Origin: Zychaea mexicana
Lineage: Eukaryota > Mucoromycota > Mucoromycetes > Mucorales > Lichtheimiaceae
Reading direction: 5' to 3'
NCBI RefSeq assembly: GCF_025766255.1
Contig: NW_026516690.1
Span: 310,001-374,000, forward strand
Length of the DNA: 64,000 nt
Made by a program: the position numbers and the translations under genes. Below, piece by piece: positions 12,501 to 26,912 of the stretch. How positions within the stretch are numbered: position 1 is the first letter of the stretch; each line of letters starts with the position of its first letter. The notes under the pieces are model-generated. The model did not search any database. It was not told the origin of the DNA and was given only the letters and a program-made list of their open reading frames with translations.

Positions 12501-14513
12501 AACACAAAGATAGGGAAAAATTACCAGCCGTTAGATTAATCGCTAGTTTTGAACAAGAAACAGTCATAGTATACAATATGCTCACCTCTAGAAGCTGGTG
12601 CCATTCTGTAGGCGATGCTCGATGCTCTTTAATCATAGAGATTATTCGCGCAATGTTCTTGATATGCTTCAGCTGTGTACCGAGCTCTTTTGAAAATTGG
12701 ACGGTGTCCGGTGCTGAGAAATAGCCAACCGCATCTTGACGGGCTCGGATCACGTTGATATCCAAGCTAGGTCGTAGCACCCATGACTTTAGGAGATGAT
12801 GTCCAATAGGCGTTACAGTATGATTCAATAAGCCTAAAGAAATGTCAGGATATTGATGTATTATGTGACCATAGCCGTATCATCGTATAATTCAACTAGC
12901 AGCAGCCACATACCAAACAGAGACAAACTTTCTTTTCCTCTTTTCTGATGGGCGTTGGGATGAAGGTCCTTCTCAAATATGCAAAGTGATCTTATTAAGA
13001 AAAGTAAGCAAGAAAAAGCTATAAGGGATACATATACATTTGCAATAAAAAAGCAGAATGAGACATACTTTTGCGACTCCTTCGATATTTGCATACATTG
13101 CTCACTAAGTTATAATAGTAAGACGAGAGTCATCATCTTTTACAGACGTCGCTACCTATCATTTGATACATCGCGCACCAATGCTGACAGATTTTACCTC
13201 GAGAAGCTACGTAGCAGCAGCGCCTGGAATGAAGTTCCATTATCAAATCTGGATCCAATAGGTCGATTCGACGTATCTTCTAGCTGTTCAAGATAGTTGA
13301 GTAATGCTCCAGCACATCCAACCTAGGTTTTTGATTAGCCAATATATTACAGGCACCTATACTACCAGCACGTTCTGCCATCTTGCTTCCTTGAGAATAA
13401 AATTCATTTTACCGATACTTGGCTGTCGAGATCAACGTAGCATGAAAGTTGCAGATAAGCTTGTCTTCTTTGTCCGTCATGTGGATCGTCACAGTATACG
13501 TCTGTCGCCATTGGCAATGATGCCCCTTCTGCCGACGAGCTTGCCTCCATAGAACCTACTGTCGCTGATTCTTGGTACCGTGATTTTGCTTGCTGCTTCT
13601 GTTGCTGTTGATGGCTTTCGCGTTGTTGAATAAACCATGAAACCAAACTATAGCGTCCGTGTGCACATGCAAATGTTTTGGCCGGCAGCAGCTGCGTCTG
13701 TATGTCATTGTGTCCACCTGCAGGATCGTTTTTCAACATTAATGCATATTATATATCGCTTTGCAAGCACTCCCACTGTAACACAACGTATGAAAAAAAA
13801 GCAATTACCACGAAGCCCATCAATTAAGCTAGTTAACTCGTCGCTATCCTGAGGAACAATGATAGTCTGTGGCGCAATTTGGTCAATCACTTTAAAATGA
13901 AGAGAAGAGTTCGCCCTTGTAAGAAAACGTACAGATTTTGTGCTCTAAATAATTCTATTGGCGCAGCAAAACAGAAGCTTGATATGCACGTACAAGACCT
14001 GATAATTTCCAACGTAGATGATTCCACAACGTCATCCATCATGTAAAGTTCATGAAACTCGTGAGTATAGTAAGCACAGCCAGCGCGTCCTTTTGCCCAG
14101 TTGAGCGCCATAATCGTCGTTACCACCGCTGTCGCTGGTTCACTTGTAATCTAAGAGGAGAATCAGTTGATGCTTGCCAAGCAAAATATGATAAAGCCCG
14201 ACTGTTTCGTGAAGGCGACAACTTTAACCAAATGTATAAAGCAACTTACCTGTTGATCATGAGTGTTTGTAGCTTCCGAGGAGCTTTCAGTTGCTGATGC
14301 GTCACTTGGAAAAGGTAAAGGTGCTGTGGCAAGAGGATGTGAGCTTCCAACTGTTCGATGCCGTTTATTCGGATGCTGTGGCATCGGCTCTGGTGGTACA
14401 AGAGGCTGCGTGGTGCTACTGTTGTGCATATGCAGTGAAGAACGTCCACTTTGCGAATCGTCCTTATGTGCTGCGCCCTTATGATGACGATGCTTGCGTA
14501 CTGTGCGGTTCAT
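9599..14513 (-). CDS. MSH5: MutS homologue 5 (meiotic crossover factor)
   Basis: Msh5 forms the MutS-gamma clamp with Msh4 that stabilises meiotic recombination intermediates and promotes crossovers; it does not repair mismatches. I joined 25 exons from ATG 14513 to TAA 9599, 962 residues, all phases closing. Landmarks in order: a Ser/His/Pro-rich N-terminal extension of about 90 residues; the connector region (AGCAYYTHEFHEL, LIDQIAPQTIIVPQ); MutS core with GKESLSLFGLLNHT and WVLRPSLDINVIRARQDAV; clamp region; ATPase with Walker A GANFSGKS (714-721), Walker B LVLMDEFG, GNGTESTDG, and ATHFHELI split by an intron. MSH5 rather than MSH4 is shown by the VYLRQ...IGLITYMAHIG segment and by the C-terminal YKVVPG region. 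Exon 5 (13389-13366) is only 24 nt. The proline usual at Walker A position 2 is alanine here. The start lies 222 bp from the divergent SEC18 start. Confidence 0.9.
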
Positions 14514-14735
14514 AAAGTGGAGCAAGCTATATTTGTTTAGCACGAAATAGAGGTGATCCAACGTGGATCCAGTAGGAAGAGTGAAATTGTAACGCGAAAG
14601 AGAAACGGAACTTAAAAAAAAAGGCGGATAATGCCTCAATCGTATAAAGCATTCGCGTGGAGTTTGGAGGTTTCAGTTACTTCGTTTCCTTTTTCTTTTT
14701 TCTAATATCAAGAGACTCATCTTATCCCGCACATA
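14514..14735. promoter_or_regulatory. Shared divergent promoter of MSH5 and SEC18
   Basis: Only 222 bp separate the two divergent start codons. The SEC18 side has a pyrimidine-rich leader (TTTCCTTTTTCTTTTTTCT) ahead of its ATG. Both genes must be driven from this interval or from inside the neighbour. No specific factor site was identified. Confidence 0.5.
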
Positions 14736-18039
<3,304 letters not shown>

Positions 18040-18280
18040 TTGTAAATTATTCTCTTTCTCTGTATATCTGTCCTGAATATCGTGTTTAAAAATGCTTGCT
18101 GCGTAAAGTGTATAACAAAAAAAAACAAGCTGTATAAGCCTTTTGAATCTATCGTCGAGGGGTATAATTGAGCATATTCATTTTTCTTGTGCTGGTAACT
18201 TTCAATATGGAAAGTAAAGCTGTTGCGAGCCTTGGACGTTGAACTATGAAACAGGTACTCAATGGTTATCAACACAAATA

Positions 18281-20330
18281 TTAAGGTCCAAAATCATTAA
18301 ATGTAACATAGGAGCATTTGCTACGAACCAGAAAACGCAAGTGTCCATTCCCCATCCTTCTGGCCGTCGGCGAGGGTTTATAATCGTTACTCGAAAAGTG
18401 CAGGGTCTTGCCATCTGATAAAACGGGTGATGTATCCATGTTGATAGTCACTGAAAGTGGATGCGTGATATCCTTCCGCTTGTCAAATAGAGTGTGGACT
18501 GCTTGCGTAAGTCCCGATGCAGGGATGGTGCAGCTCGTTGGCAAGTCGATCACCAGATTAGTCAAGTTCCGCAAGCGCGCACAGCCGATTATCGTGTCGT
18601 ACGTTATGCATTGTATATTGGCTAGGCCAAGCTCCTTCAGACTGCTCCTCTTCTGTAGAGACAACGCATGGATAAACTTTTTAAGGGTATTTGAAGTCAT
18701 CATGGTATGACCGTCGCGGATATTAAGCTTTTTGAGTTTTGGGAGTTCTGCGATTGCTTCAAGGATTTGTTCGCACCAGATAGTATCATTATCACAAGAG
18801 TTCTCTGCTATAGAAAGCTCTTTCAATCCCTGTGCCTTGCGCAACAAATCACACATTCCGGTCGGCGAAATCCTTGAACAGTAATCAATATGGAGCTCCC
18901 GTAAGGACTTTAGATTTCCTATCTCGCCAAGGACGTTGTCGTCAAGGTCATGCAGTCCCGAAACAATGTTAAATGATTCGATATTGGGCGATCCACGTAT
19001 GAATTGGGCAAGAATACGTCCCCCGGGTCTAGCTAGGGTGCTAAAATACTGCCGCGGTTCTTCAGCTATTGGGAAAAACGGGCCCGATGCCCTTAAAACT
19101 ACGTGTGTCAAACACGGCATATCGCATATTCCGGGCAGGTACGTGCTGTAGTATGCGTAAACCGCTTCTATGGGGAAATCCAGAGATGTCAGCACGCGGT
19201 GGCGCAGGTGTACAAGTTTAGCAAGTCTGTTGATTTCTCCGTCAGACCTCGGTAGGACTCCCATTCTGCTTTGATAGCTTAAGTGTAGAAGGGTAGGATT
19301 GCCTGTTGCTATTGCTGCTGTTGCTGTAGGTTTTTTATTTGATGCTTCCGTCTGAAATGATGTAGGTAACGATCTGTCTTCGTTGGCAGAGAAGACAAAA
19401 GTATTCATTCGCTGCAAGTTACTTCTTTTCCCTTGGCTTTCCCGTGTTAATAACCAGTCCAAAATTGATACCCTTGCCGCGTCGTTTAATTGAGACATGT
19501 CCAAGGAGAAGGAGCTGAGATTGGGGCAACGTTCCACCAGCTTCAGTACTGTTTGATATGATACTTTCCGCCTAATTACAACGTCGAGGATCCGTAACTG
19601 GAACGGTTTATTTTGCTGAAGGAGTGGCAGCAACGATTCGTCTAACACCTCTGTTACTGATCCAAACAAGCCTGGGTCGTCGTAAAGCCGCAAAGTTAAA
19701 AGGTTCGGGCACTCGTTTAAAATGTAGGCTAATATTTCGTTTGACATTGTCGCTGTTGTGTAATCTAGACAGAGCGTTCGCAGACTCGTTTTGCTGGGAT
19801 TAATCATTCGGATAAGATATTCGTTTTCCATACCCGGAGGGCACGGTAAAACTTGGTAGCGCGTCAATATAAGCTTATCATCATGATGTAAGTAGTAATA
19901 TACCATACATACTCAAAGACTCAATATTTCTCCAGGTCTGTGCCATCAACAGCTCAATATCTGATTTCACAGATTTATAAGCGCTTCCCGGCATCTTTTT
20001 TCTTGATATGAAAGGAGTAGTTGGCGTTCTTTTACGCGCGACAGCGGAAACGCAAAATCGTCGTGTATAGAGCGCTGCGTTTTCGGTCATGGTTATATTT
20101 TCAAGAAATCGTCGTAGCTCTTTGGGCCCAGCAAGCTCGATTTCATCCCACAAAATTCTTGATTCGTTCAGGTACTTGTGCCAGTGCTTGCAAACAGTAG
20201 CGCATACAAGCCGATCGTTAAATGAAAGCAGGGAGAAGATTTGCAAAAAGACCTCCGTGGGTAAGGTTACCAAGCGTTCGCCACTATGGCGATCCACATG
20301 GTTTTTAGACTGAGATGTAGCATTGGCCAT
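18281..20330 (-). CDS. F-box / leucine-rich-repeat protein (paralogue A)
   Basis: Likely substrate adaptor of an SCF ubiquitin ligase: an N-terminal F-box binds Skp1 and the LRRs bind the target. Two exons (20330-19913 and 19851-18281) are joined through a 61-nt intron, giving 662 residues. The F-box (about residues 20-62) reads LPTEVFLQIFSLL with VCKHWHKYL. From about residue 170 there are irregular leucine-rich repeats (RTLCLDY, CPNLLTLRL, CPNLSSFSLDMS, LKSLRELHID, LKKLNIRDG, LKELGLANI), followed by the ending FDKRKDITHPLSV. A similar gene in the same orientation lies at 28346-30369, with the same exon structure and the shared phrases RTLCLD and FDKR, so the two are paralogues. The target is unknown. 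Confidence 0.85.
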
Positions 20331-22102
20331 TATTAAAAAAGAAAAAGAGAAGGGAAATAAGGGGGGCAGCTAATTCCTTATTTCGAGCAGATTTTCGTGT
20401 TACATTCCCAACACGTTGAATGATTTGCTTACTATGTGTATTATAAGTTAGAGATACGTAAAAACAAGAACGAATCGTTGTTTGAGATCTGCTAGATAAT
20501 AGGCTAAGAAGCTATGCGAAAACGTGGAGATAAACTTTAACAATGATTTATCGGAGGAAATGCTATTGTGCAAAGAAAAGATTGTGAAGATCGATACAAG
20601 GAATATGCAAATGACATTGAAAAAACAGACACAAATAAAAGTACATTGAAAGGATGAAGAGAAGGAGAGGAAAGTAGAGAAAAATAAGTTGATGGTGTGG
20701 AATGGAAGCGGCTGTCGTCTCTACAAGAAGAAGAGTGATGAATAGATGTGTGGTTAGTATAAGCTGGTGCCTTCTTAATATGGCTTTGGTTAGCCCGTAT
20801 TTGCCAGCATGGCAGCCCAAGATTCAATCCAGCAGTGTACATACATCAGATATATATCGGCAAGGCGATGCGGCAACATCTTGTTCAGGAACAGTCGTTT
20901 GAATAGCCATGGCTGGCGTACCAAGCACGTTGACGGCGTGTGCTTCCTTGGCGAACACTAAATAGTTAGAACAAACAAAAAGGCCTATGTGTGAGTGTGT
21001 GAGTGTGCACGGTTGAGAGTAAGATACTATTTCAGCAGTCCTCGTTGCCACAAAAGACAAAACACGTCGAAGGGTACACGTCGAAGGATGGGAAGCCTAA
21101 GTTGGAGGTGGAGACAAGAAGGATCGACTCTATAAGATGAGTAGAAAGTGAGATAACAGATCTATTGGGTGAATCAAGATAATTTATATTTACAGGAAGG
21201 CGTGTCCAGCAGCCATGTTTAGCGACGGTCGGTTTCGGCCGTGCACCAAGACAGCATCGGACGATGTTCCATAATGATGCACGCCTAGCCCATAGCAGAG
21301 CATTCCTACCCAAGACTGCCTTAGTCTTATGCCGGCAGGTCCGTCTCTCTCAAGGTTCCCTGAATCATTGTTTGGGGCCACCTCTTTATGGGCTAAGATA
21401 TTGTTACCAGGAAGCCCGTAGCAGAGATCTCCCTACTTCTCACTACAATTGCATTGCAGCGATGCCGGTAGGAATGTCTCTCTCATGGTTCATCCAAAAG
21501 CAGTCAACAAACCGCACGGTTGACGTTGACCACAAATGGAGCACCAATACGGGCTATACCATTGTAAAGCCGTACCGTCGCAGCATAGTCTATATCAAAA
21601 AACAGCGTCATCCAGACAAAAAGTTAAGAATGATTGCACCCTACAGAGAGATTCAACGTTTTTTAAAGAGAGGTCCGTAAAGTACAATACTTACACTGTA
21701 GAAAACGTGACTTTGCACGTTGATCTTGCCATACATTAGAGCCCTCTAAGGAAAGAAAATAGATTGAGAGCGGGTATTAAGCTTTAAAAGATGAAAAAGC
21801 GGGAGGATGAAGAGGGGGAGGGTTACTGGCATTCCGCGTTACGAATTGAATTTACCTTGCCATGTGGATTATGTGGGTTGGGTGAAGAGATCCTGGTCTG
21901 GCACCGCGTACCATACTGGGGCTCGGTGGCCATATCCGTAGTGAGGAATTTTCGTCTACCGGTCACAACAAATATTGTAAAGAAAGGAAAAAATAGGTAG
22001 AAGCAAGTGCAAAGTGTATATTTATGATATGTTTGTTTACGCGAGAAAAGTATTGAAAACTATTACAAATATATGGGGAAAAATAAAGTTGTGGTTGAGT
22101 AA
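20331..22102. other. 1.8-kb intergenic region between F-box gene A and the transposase-like gene
   Basis: No gene can be assigned. On the minus strand about 20958-20824 looks exon-like: a pyrimidine-rich stretch and TTTAG acceptor precede 44 codons ending in CRYISDVCTLLD. I could not find a first exon in a compatible phase, so it is left uncalled. The left end of any mobile element carrying the next gene would also fall here. Confidence 0.35.
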
Positions 22103-25100
22103 CTAGTTCAATTTCTTTCTTTTTCGTGTATTATCATTATTTGCACTACATGATGGGTGAGATCTGTTTTGACTGCCAGGGCAATTTTGTGGATCAGTGC
22201 AGCCTTCATTTTGACAAGTCCGGGAATATTTTTGCTGTTTCTTTGGTGGTAGGCTTTTGAGGAAATCAGCACGGCTTATGCTTGATGGTGATGATGATGG
22301 AGCTCTAGGTTGCATTTGCCGTATATAATGCTGTTGGTGTTGCGGCTGGATTGCTTGTTGCTGAGGTGTAGGACTATAGTGCATATGCTGCTGCACTTGG
22401 AATGATGGATATAATTGCGGCGGAGGCAGTTGCGGTTGTAGTGTAAATGTAGTAGGCGGTGGCGGTAATGCTGACATGGGTGGACGTGCAAAGGAATACA
22501 AATCAGATTGGCTGTAAACTTGTTGTTGCTGTTGCATTGGCCGTGGAGCAAGCGGTTGGTAGACAGAAGATCTAGATTGCAGTCGTCTGGATGTACTACG
22601 TTGTATTGAGGATGGCAGTGTCGGTGCTGGCGGATTCGATCGAGGCTCCAAGACTTCAGCAGTACGGTCAGAGTTATCACGTATTTGGGATCGTGGGCGA
22701 GCTGTACCTTCCAAGCTATTCCTTATCACCGCGTTCTGACTCCATTTGTTGAAATGTGTGCGCAGATACTGTGGGTACTTATAAAAAATATTGCGCCCGT
22801 CAGTATGTGTCGAGTTCCATGACTTGGCAAAAACGGTCCACCTCGTTGAGTTCGGTTGCTGACTGTTGTAGAATTGAGATATCTGTCGGTTGAACAAAGC
22901 TACCTCTTCTTTTGTATGTACAGGTAGTATTGGATACCGGGTGCCTTGACGAGATGCTAAATATGCTGCTCTCACAGCTGCATTATCTCGTTTGTTGGCC
23001 TGTTCAATTGATGGTCTGTAACGCTGCATGCCATATGTATCCAAGCTTTCGTCGCTCGTCTTGCAAATGTCAAACTTTTCTTCAGTCGAGGCCAACAGAT
23101 CCGTGTTCTGCCAATCAAGCCAATGTTTTGGTAGCTGCAATTCGCGTCGCAAGTATGCAAGCTGGATTTTGTTATTCATCCATATATCGTAATGTCCCTT
23201 GTATTGTTTGCCTGTGCGATTCAGCGTACCAACCTGCCACATAAGAAAATGTTCGAGTTGTTCAGTAAATTGGTCACTTTTTTCAGGCTATGAGATACAC
23301 TTACATGTAAATTATGTTGTGTTCGATATTCGACAAGCAAATTAACCGCAAATCTCGGACTCGCATTGAAAGCTCCAAAATGCCTCTTTAAATTCTGGTG
23401 CACACCGCCCTCAAGAGAGTTTGTTCCCCTTAGACATTGATATACTGCCAAACCATTTTCATCCCGTCGTCGAAACAAGTACAATGATGTCCCAGGTGGA
23501 TCGCTCAAATATCCTTTGCCAATAAGCTGTAGCAAATTTCGTGCGTCTTTCCAGGCCTGTTTGTCAAATAAGGGTCGACCACTTGAGGCGCATTTCAGAG
23601 GTCCAAACGTCATGAATAAATCGTACACATCTTGTACAATTTTTGATGGTGGTGGGACAACGCGGCGTATTCGCTCGTTAATCCAAGATTTGCGACGCCA
23701 ACGAACTAAAATAACATGGTTTTGATATTTCAAATTAAGCTTGTTGTCGCCCACAATGAAAGAGAATCATATAGATATATACCCAATTCAAATCTCTCTC
23801 CTTTTTCATGCAGAACCCGGGTGACAGCTGCAACATCTCCAGAATCCATCCACAAAATTGCGTCGGTTAATTTACGTTGGAATTCTATGCGTAACCCATG
23901 TTTCTTTGGTATTGAGATTCTCTTGAGCGCATGCCAAGCATCTTGGACGATTCTGGTGTGGATGGCGTTATCTTGTTCCAAGCGTTGTGGTCGATACTTT
24001 TGTAAAATAGGATCGAGGAGGTGACTGCCATAAATCTTGGAGCTCTCGTCGATAGCTAAAGTGTTTGGCGTTGGTACCGGCATATCATCGTCACTGTCGT
24101 CTTCCGAGTCGGTTTCATTAATATCCCATGCTTGCACGTCATTGTCGCTGCTATGATCAGTTTGACCAGCTTGCGATTCCGGATGATCCACGCTCTGCGA
24201 TATGTTTAGTGTTTCCTCGTTGTGCACGGTGGCGACAGGCTTAATAAGTTGATAACAAGGACGGAGTGACAACAAACGCACTAATATACAAAACGGAGCA
24301 GCACCAAATGACGAAAGTGGCTGCCTATCACATAATTGCAACTTTGCCGCAGGGACCAAGACAGTAGTAACTTCAACCAGTGCACGATTTTCCGTTATCG
24401 TCCGCTTATTAAAGATTCTGGAAAAAAGTCAGGGTTAGCTTAATATTAGTAATATGATTTGACTTATTGTGTTATTCCTACTATGAATTGGTGCAAGCAA
24501 GGAGTAAGTAAGGGAGAGAATATGTACATACCCACTTTGTCTAGCATCGCTGATTTTCCCGCGCGCCACCTCCACAGTACCATCGTCGCTTAGTACTGTT
24601 ACATGTACACCAGCTCGTCGATTTATGATGTCGTTTCTAGGCGATGTCACTTGGAGATAAATTTGCCGACTACTCCAGGCATCCAAAGCTGCATAGTGTA
24701 CTTGCTCGTCAGTAAGTCGACCTTCCCAATTGCCTTGTTGTAAATCCTTGGATAGACGATGTTGTAGAATTGTTGCGCACATATCTGCCAGACTTGTTCC
24801 AGTAATTGGTTTGCATTTGTACTCGTTGCATATTGTCAACAGGTCCACGACATTGGATGCTTGAAGGTTATTGAATTGTTGAGGAAAAGATTGTGAAAGC
24901 CGAGTGATATCATTTGCGATGTTACGCCCAACCTTGATGATATCTTTGCGATTAAGCAGCGTCCAGATAGCATGTGGCAATGATGATAACTTCTCCAGCT
25001 TTAATATTGATACTCGGTCGTCATATGCAACTTGTATTATTGATACTGGATGCCACGTTGGATCATTTTCATGAAATGTCCACTCTGCGTCAAGACCAAC

Positions 25101-26549
25101 GACGATCGGTTGCTGTTCAGTGCCATTTTGTTCGAGTAGTGGTGTCAAAGCAGCTTCGATTTGCAAAGGTGAGCTGTGAATTGTTACTGAAATTGTTGGT
25201 GGTAGCTGTAGCTGCGGCAGATGATAATATGGATCAGCGACTATACGTGGATGAACTTCAGTACGAAGAGATTCGATTTGTGTTTCAAAAAACTGTTTAT
25301 CGGCCTCGACTTTGTCAGTAAAAAGGATTTCTGGGTGACGATGACCATGGGCAGTAAGACTTTGTAGCATGGCTAATCGCAAAAATTAGTTTCGGTTACT
25401 GTAATGCAATCAGAGGAAATTGTAAGAAAGAAAGTATAGTATACCTTGTATTCCTTGTTCTATGTGATCCATGGATGTAGTAGGCACAAAAGCTTGATAC
25501 CGAATCTCTCCGTATTCGTTTGTCATTGATACCAACCCTTCAAAAATTTTGCACGAATCCATTTTGCAAAGATGCTTTGTCACCTATTATCAAAAACAAA
25601 CAAAGCACTTGTCAGAATATATACACAAAAGCAAATAAATTAAACTCACCTTATGGCTGTGGTCAATGTTGATTATGGTGGCTGGTAGAGAACTCATGTG
25701 GTTGTAGTGGTCGTTTATATGCATTTCAACAAATTCATTGTACATTTTTGTGAGATACTTAGGACCAGGTGTCGAACCACCATATCCATCTCGATCATCG
25801 AATGATGGGAAATTCTTGAACTGCCTTGATGCCGAGTGCACTGGTTTATAAAACGAATTGATTGCCGACTGTCTAGTGGGTGATGGATTTTGCTGTTCGT
25901 TAGAATGTTCTTGCTGCTGTGGTCTTCCTTCCGCATACTGCCATTCAATTTTGTCGTGTCGCAGGTGGTGTCTAGTGCTCAATGCTTTTGCAAATGGACC
26001 GGGCCCCATTCCGTTACCAAAGCACAGCCGCATATTTGTCATCAACTCCTTGGATACACCACTTTTATGTGAAAGTGTGGCCGGGTATTCGAGCGCAAGT
26101 TGTATGGGTAGCGATTTTTCTATCAAGTTCTCGTCTGTGCCCATAATTGTGTTGACGTCGCATCCGTCGTTTTTGCATTGATATCGATAGGATAGGATGT
26201 AAAAAAAGTCGTCGTCGTCTGCGATGCGTCTGGCAAGTGGGTTTGATGGAAATCCAAGCTCTGTGAGTTTTTGCTTGCACTTGGGACACTTGAGCTCTTC
26301 TACCAAAAGGTGGACAAGCCAAACGAACACACGTGGCAAATATAAGTCGGTTGGTTCAAAGTATTTCTTCTTGTACATAGCGAAAAAGGGCGCTGGTGGC
26401 AAAACCCAAAAGGTCTTGTTTTCGTAGCAAGCTGGCATTCCTTTGCTTCTTCTTTCTCTGTCAATTTTGTTGCGGACACTTGTCAGGTACGGCTCAAATA
26501 CTTTAGGCGTTGCCAAGGTTTCCTCATCGCGTCCCACCATCGGTGTCAT
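22103..26549 (-). CDS. DDE-transposase-like protein with inserted DEDDy 3'-5' exonuclease domain
   Basis: Intact 1348-residue frame in six exons (26549-25650, 25583-25445, 25372-24532, 24417-23783, 23705-23305, 23233-22103). The N-terminal block has FWVLPPAPFFAMYK and a zinc-ribbon set C88, C91, C125, C130, resembling domain DUF6729. An RNase-H-like transposase core then appears: INIDHSHKVTKH (D296), GLVSMTNEYGEIRY as the next strands, and ILFTDKVEADKQFF (D366). A complete WRN/RNase D-type exonuclease follows: GLDAEW (D441, E443), GRNIANDITRL (D501) and VHYAALDAW (Y573, D577). After an acidic linker comes RGTNSLEGGVHQNLKRHFG, whose E937 fits the third catalytic residue, then RTQHN and GHYDIW. 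The tail is Gln/Pro-rich with C1312, C1317, C1323, C1334. Seen: the motifs. Inferred: a cut-and-paste transposase or a domesticated one. Confidence 0.8.
24850..25090 (-). other. Exonuclease I and II motifs inside the transposase-like protein
   Basis: Marks the first part of the DEDDy exonuclease fold, with GLDAEW and the downstream D501. The rest of the domain, including the YxxxD motif HYAALDAW, continues to about 24660. All five catalytic residues expected for the WRN/RNase D family are present, which argues for retained activity. Confidence 0.8.
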
Positions 26550-26746
26550 TAAATCGTTAAACTGATGAAAAATAAATGAGCAAAATTGAGAGAATGTCCC
26601 TCAATAAGTGAGAGTCGAGCAGTGGAAACATACTTCACTGTGTGTAGATATGTCAAACGTAAAAAAGTACTTTTTGACAGTGTCGTGTCAAAGTGGTTGT
26701 AGCAGCAGTAACCCGAGTATTCACCCTGCACTAGGGTTCCCAGCAG

Positions 26747-26759
26747 CTATATATATACT
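26747..26759 (-). promoter_or_regulatory. Putative TATA box of the transposase-like gene
   Basis: The minus strand reads GTATATATATAG about 200 bases ahead of the ATG at 26549. The sequence between has short pyrimidine runs and no in-frame upstream extension that looks coding, so a leader of roughly 170 bases is plausible. Distance and sequence are the only evidence. Confidence 0.35.
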
Positions 26760-26820
26760 GCGGAACGCACTCAAGCTTTTGTGTAACGCTGGCTGTTATT
26801 CTTTATTCCTGATTGGACAG

Positions 26821-26912
26821 ACTTTATTCCACCTTTGTTATTGGCGTAAATAACAATGCCGCACTTTATTTTTTACAAGCAATTGGTCAGTTTTTCTATA
26901 CCGCACTTTATT
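26821..26912. repeat. Three ACTTTATT iterons with exact 42-bp spacing
   Basis: ACTTTATT occurs at 26821-26828, 26863-26870 and 26905-26912. The second and third copies share the longer form CCGCACTTTATT. The 42-bp period is four helical turns, so the sites face the same side of DNA. They lie just upstream of the putative TATA box of the transposase-like gene. A single inverted copy (AATAAAGT) is at 22082-22089, just past that gene's stop. Confidence 0.5.
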
